Shown in pieces: positions 7,363-9,527 of a stretch of 9,527 bases of DNA. The notes under the pieces were generated by a model. That model was not told the DNA's origin. It did not search any database and saw only the letters and a list, made by a program, of their open reading frames with translations. The stretch comes from Bacteroidales bacterium (lineage in GTDB: Bacteria > Bacteroidota > Bacteroidia > Bacteroidales > UBA7960): NCBI GenBank assembly GCA_003560215.1, contig PWIY01000165.1:1-9527 (forward strand), given 5' to 3'. The position numbers were made by a program, and so were the translations under genes. Every line of letters starts with the position of its first letter. Positions within the stretch are counted from its first letter, which is position 1.

Positions 7363-7378
7363 TGTGAATAAATTCACA
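7363..7378. promoter_or_regulatory. Palindromic operator, Rex-like or CRP/FNR-like
   Basis: TGTGAATAAATTCACA has perfect 7-bp arms (TGTGAAT/ATTCACA) around AA. It matches the pattern of the Streptomyces Rex operator TGTGAACGCGTTCACA at all twelve outer positions (TGTGAA-N4-TTCACA), and it also fits TGTGA-N6-TCACA of CRP/FNR-type regulators. It ends 6 bp before the -33 box, with its centre about 51 bp upstream of the predicted transcription start. A bound protein would abut the promoter. Rex, a repressor released by NADH, would suit an operon for a redox Fe-S protein. The sequence alone does not decide between the two regulator families. Confidence 0.6.
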
Positions 7379-7384
7379 ACTTTA

Positions 7385-7416
7385 TTTGTTTTTTGATTTA
7401 CAACATTTTATCTTTG
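7385..7416 (+). promoter_or_regulatory. Bacteroidetes-type promoter of the DRTGG-HATPase-hydS operon
   Basis: A -33 TTTG (7385-7388) and a perfect -7 TATCTTTG (7409-7416, consensus TAnnTTTG) are separated by 20 bp, the spacing known for the primary sigma factor of Bacteroidetes. Transcription would start near 7421-7424, giving a leader of about 75 nt before the ATG at 7497. This is the best promoter in the window. Confidence 0.72.
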
Positions 7417-7496
7417 TCGCTCAATTGCAGATCAGGTAGAAATAATCAGAGAGGGAAGCAATTATTCGTGGGACAGGCACCAAAAAAACATCGCCT

Positions 7497-7841
7497 ATGA
7501 AGGTCAAAGAAATAGCCCGGTTACTTGATGCCCGCATCATATGCGGACAGGAACATGCAGATTACTCCATTGATGTGGCTTTTGCCTCCGATTTGATGAG
7601 TGATGTGCTGACATTGAAAAATGACAATGTATTGCTGATTACCGGACTGGCCAATATGCAGACCATTCGGACTGCGGAAATGTCCGACATCCAATGTGTG
7701 ATTTTTGCCCGCAACAAAAGGGTTACCCCCGAAATGATTGCCCTGGCGGAAGATAACGAACTGGTGGTGCTGGAATGCCGGTACTCAGTGTATAAGACAT
7801 GTGGCCTGCTTTATGAGGCTGGCGTGGATCCCATTTTTTAA
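7497..7841 (+). CDS. DRTGG-domain protein
   Basis: This small, probably cytoplasmic protein of 114 residues consists of a single DRTGG domain (PF07085), named after a motif that this copy does not show literally. Recognisable family features are the N-terminal helix KVKEIARLLDARIICGQE (2-19), FASDLMSDVL (29-38), LLITGLANMQTIRTAEMSDI (46-65) and YSVYKTCGLLYEAG (96-109). The domain is found in phosphotransacetylases, in CBS-domain proteins and as a stand-alone protein beside [FeFe]-hydrogenase genes. It may bind a small ligand, but its biochemical role is not settled. It is the first gene of the operon, 6 bp before the ATPase gene. No Shine-Dalgarno sequence precedes the ATG, only the A-rich ACCAAAAAAACATCGCCT. 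Confidence 0.85.
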   Translation: MKVKEIARLLDARIICGQEHADYSIDVAFASDLMSDVLTLKNDNVLLITGLANMQTIRTAEMSDIQCVIFARNKRVTPEMIALAEDNELVVLECRYSVYKTCGLLYEAGVDPIF

Positions 7842-7847
7842 GAAGCT

Positions 7848-8282
7848 ATGGCTGAACGGATGCAATTTGAATACAATGTGGAAGGCGGGAATTTCTCCCG
7901 TGCAGGCTTTGCATCCAGTGAGATCAAGAAAATATTAAAAAAACTGAACGTTGATATCGCGATCATTAAGCGAACTGTGGTGGCCACCTACGAAGGCGAA
8001 GTGAATATTGTGGCACATGCCTATAGCGGTACCATATACGTCAACATAGATACAGAACAGATCAGGATCAGACTGAAGGATGAAGGCCCGGGTATTCCTG
8101 ATATTGACAAGGCCATGGAGGAAGGTTTCTCCACGGCAAGCAGTGAGGTCAGGGAGATGGGTTTCGGAGCTGGAATGGGCCTTCCGAATATGAAGAAGAA
8201 TGCCGATGAAATGCATATCAGCAGCGAAGTTGACAAAGGCACCGAGGTGGAAATCGTGATGTATCTGAATACAAAGGAATAA
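7848..8282 (+). CDS. RsbW/SpoIIAB-like GHKL ATPase (serine kinase/anti-sigma type)
   Basis: This is a free-standing HATPase_c (GHKL) domain of 144 residues, the size of anti-sigma-factor kinases such as RsbW and SpoIIAB. The N-box is TYEGEVNIVAHAY (47-59), with Glu49, Asn53 and His57. The G1 box is DEGPGIPD (78-85) and the G2 box GFGAGMGLPNMKKNAD (105-120). There is no dimerisation/phospho-acceptor domain, so it is not a classical histidine kinase. Relatives phosphorylate STAS-domain antagonists or hold sigma factors in partner-switching systems, reversed by PP2C/SpoIIE phosphatases. No such partner is inside the window. The gene sits between the DRTGG gene (6 bp) and the hydrogenase homologue (4 bp), an arrangement also known in clostridial [FeFe]-hydrogenase loci. 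Coupling to that sensor is inferred from context. Confidence 0.88.
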   Translation: MAERMQFEYNVEGGNFSRAGFASSEIKKILKKLNVDIAIIKRTVVATYEGEVNIVAHAYSGTIYVNIDTEQIRIRLKDEGPGIPDIDKAMEEGFSTASSEVREMGFGAGMGLPNMKKNADEMHISSEVDKGTEVEIVMYLNTKE

Positions 8283-8286
8283 AGTG

Positions 8287-9527
8287 ATGGCCAAATTTTT
8301 TCATCATGCACTGAAATTCAGGAAGGAGATCTGTATCGGATGCTCCCACTGCATGAATGTGTGCCCCACCCAGGCCATTCGCATACACGGGGGCAAGGCT
8401 GAACTGACCGATAACCGCTGCATTGACTGTGGCAAATGCTACATGGTTTGCCCGGTTGGGGCCATCATCGTAGAGCAGGACGATTTCAGCCGGATTTTTG
8501 ACTATACCCATCGTGTGGCACTGATCCCGAATATCCTGCTCGGACAGTTCCCGGCCGGTGTGTCGATCAGCCAGATCTGCAGCGTGCTGATGGAGGCAGG
8601 TTTTACACATATTTTTGAGGTAGAGCACGGCACCAGGGTGCTGGAGGAGGCGATGAAAAGGATGATGGATGACCGTGAACTCCCGCGGCCACTGATATCC
8701 ACATTCTGTCCGGCGATTGTACGCCTGATCCAGGTGCGCTTTCCAATGTTTACCAATAACCTGATGTTGCTGAAGGCCCCTCTGGACATAGCGGCCATGT
8801 ATTACCGTCGCAAACTGGAGGAAGAAGGTGCCGACCCGGATGATACCGGCGTGTTCTACATCACCCCTTGTGCTGCAAAGATTGCAGCCATCAAAAGCCC
8901 TGTGGGTGAAGAAACCTCTCCCATCAGCGGTGTGATCAATATGGATTTTATCTACAATAAAATATATACCAAGGTAAAACAGGGGTTTACCGGAAAGGGC
9001 AGCTGTTGCCTTCCGGCCATGCAGCCCCTGCAGCCCGAAGAAATGGTCTGGTCGCTCACTGAAGGTGAATCTGAACGGATGCCCGGAAGAACCCTGGCCA
9101 TTGATGAGGTATCAAATGTGATTGAGTTCCTGGAAAAAATGGAAAATGAGGAGATCAGTGATATTGATTTCCTGGAACTAAGGGCCTGCGATCAGAGTTG
9201 TGCCGGCGGCATACTGACAAGCGGGAACCGTTTTTTTACGGTTGAGCGGCTGCGCAAGCGTGCTGAGGAAGCTGCCAGGGGCAATGATTCGGTGATCTAT
9301 GACACCACCGGTGACTGCATCAGTGACCATTCGGATTACCTCAACGAGCACCTGAAGGTAACGCAGATCAAGCCCCGGGCGATGGACAAGCTGGATGAGG
9401 ATATGGAGCAGGCCATGCATAAGATGCGCAAAGTACAGGAGATCATGAAAGATTTGCCTTATGTGGATTGCGGCATTTGCGGGTCACCGACCTGCAACTC
9501 TCTGGCTGAGGATATTGTGCAGGAGAT
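8287..9527 (+). CDS. hydS: Group C-like (sensory) [FeFe]-hydrogenase homologue, partial
   Basis: The first 413 codons are present and the gene runs off the right edge. The N-terminus has two [4Fe-4S] motifs: Cys16-19-22-26 and Cys45-48-51-55. The hydrogenase core follows, with all four H-cluster cysteines: L1 STFCPAIVRLIQ (Cys141), L2 ITPCAAK (Cys195, with the cyanide-contacting Lys198) and L3 ELRACDQSCAGG (Cys301 and Cys305). The proton-relay Cys of catalytic enzymes is replaced by Phe140, and the Glu of MPCxxKxxE by Ala201. After a charged helix (about 363-388), DCGICGSPTC (394-403) begins an Fe-S domain of the PF04060 type. This order matches HydS/group C proteins, which usually continue into PAS or signalling domains. 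H2 or redox sensing is inferred, not shown. The ATG at 8287 lies 4 bp after the ATPase stop. The symbol is by resemblance. Confidence 0.85.
   Translation, partial: MAKFFHHALKFRKEICIGCSHCMNVCPTQAIRIHGGKAELTDNRCIDCGKCYMVCPVGAIIVEQDDFSRIFDYTHRVALIPNILLGQFPAGVSISQICSVLMEAGFTHIFEVEHGTRVLEEAMKRMMDDRELPRPLISTFCPAIVRLIQVRFPMFTNNLMLLKAPLDIAAMYYRRKLEEEGADPDDTGVFYITPCAAKIAAIKSPVGEETSPISGVINMDFIYNKIYTKVKQGFTGKGSCCLPAMQPLQPEEMVWSLTEGESERMPGRTLAIDEVSNVIEFLEKMENEEISDIDFLELRACDQSCAGGILTSGNRFFTVERLRKRAEEAARGNDSVIYDTTGDCISDHSDYLNEHLKVTQIKPRAMDKLDEDMEQAMHKMRKVQEIMKDLPYVDCGICGSPTCNSLAEDIVQE

Larger units (their letters stand above)
7151..7496. other. Divergent intergenic region (truA / DRTGG operon)
   Basis: This 346-bp A+T-rich stretch separates truA (minus) from the DRTGG-HATPase-hydS operon (plus). 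From left to right it holds the truA -7 box, overlapping inverted repeats with a T6 tract (7254-7280), scattered TGTGA half-sites (7323-7327, 7350-7354), the 16-bp palindrome (7363-7378), the plus-strand promoter (7385-7416) and a leader of about 75 nt. The leader contains a purine-rich AGAGAGGGAAG (7448-7458) and a weak AATTGC/GCAATT pairing (7423-7428 with 7458-7463). I see no convincing gene. An open frame at 7150-7371 has no recognisable protein features. Confidence 0.7.

Noticed and set aside
7150..7371. Forward 73-residue open frame in the truA upstream region
   Set aside because: It starts over the truA start codon on the opposite strand, crosses the inverted repeats and half-sites, and has no protein features.
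9231..9237. T7 run in the hydrogenase homologue as a slippage site
   Set aside because: The frame continues through conserved motifs on both sides, and nothing else suggests programmed frameshifting.

Overview
The window looks like chromosome of an anaerobic member of the Bacteroidetes, probably Bacteroidales-like. Three things suggest this. The ATP synthase genes run b-delta-alpha-gamma with no beta/epsilon genes after gamma. Most starts lack a Shine-Dalgarno sequence and sit behind A-rich leaders. Two upstream regions carry TATCTTTG, a perfect match to the Bacteroidetes -7 element TAnnTTTG. Genus and species cannot be read from the sequence.

Layout. Bases 1-3168 are the 3' end of an F-type ATP synthase operon: the last codons of atpF, then atpH, atpA and atpG, tightly packed with an 8-bp overlap between atpH and atpA. 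A 284-bp spacer follows, with three copies of a 12-bp tandem repeat and an 8-bp perfect stem-loop. Next come a stand-alone exported amidase-signature enzyme (3453-5129) and an AI-2E/PerM-family membrane protein (5229-6383). The latter converges on truA, a tRNA pseudouridine synthase on the minus strand (6386-7150), with only 2 bp between the stop codons. A 346-bp divergent intergenic region (7151-7496) then separates truA from the last operon.

The last operon (7497 to the window end) is the most interesting part. It encodes a small DRTGG-domain protein, a RsbW/SpoIIAB-like GHKL ATPase and the N-terminal 413 residues of a group C-like (sensory, HydS-type) [FeFe]-hydrogenase homologue, spaced by 6 and 4 bp. 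The hydrogenase homologue keeps two [4Fe-4S] motifs and all four H-cluster cysteines, but has Phe where catalytic hydrogenases have the proton-relay Cys. It then runs into a further Fe-S domain that the window cuts. The upstream region has a near-textbook Bacteroidetes promoter (TTTG, 20 bp, TATCTTTG). Just upstream of that is a 16-bp palindrome, TGTGAATAAATTCACA, which fits the operator of the NADH-sensing repressor Rex and also the CRP/FNR-type TGTGA-N6-TCACA pattern. My inference is a redox- or H2-sensing module that signals through a partner-switching kinase and is itself under redox control. The expected downstream parts (PAS domain, SpoIIE/PP2C phosphatase, electron-bifurcating hydrogenase) would lie past the window edge and were not seen.
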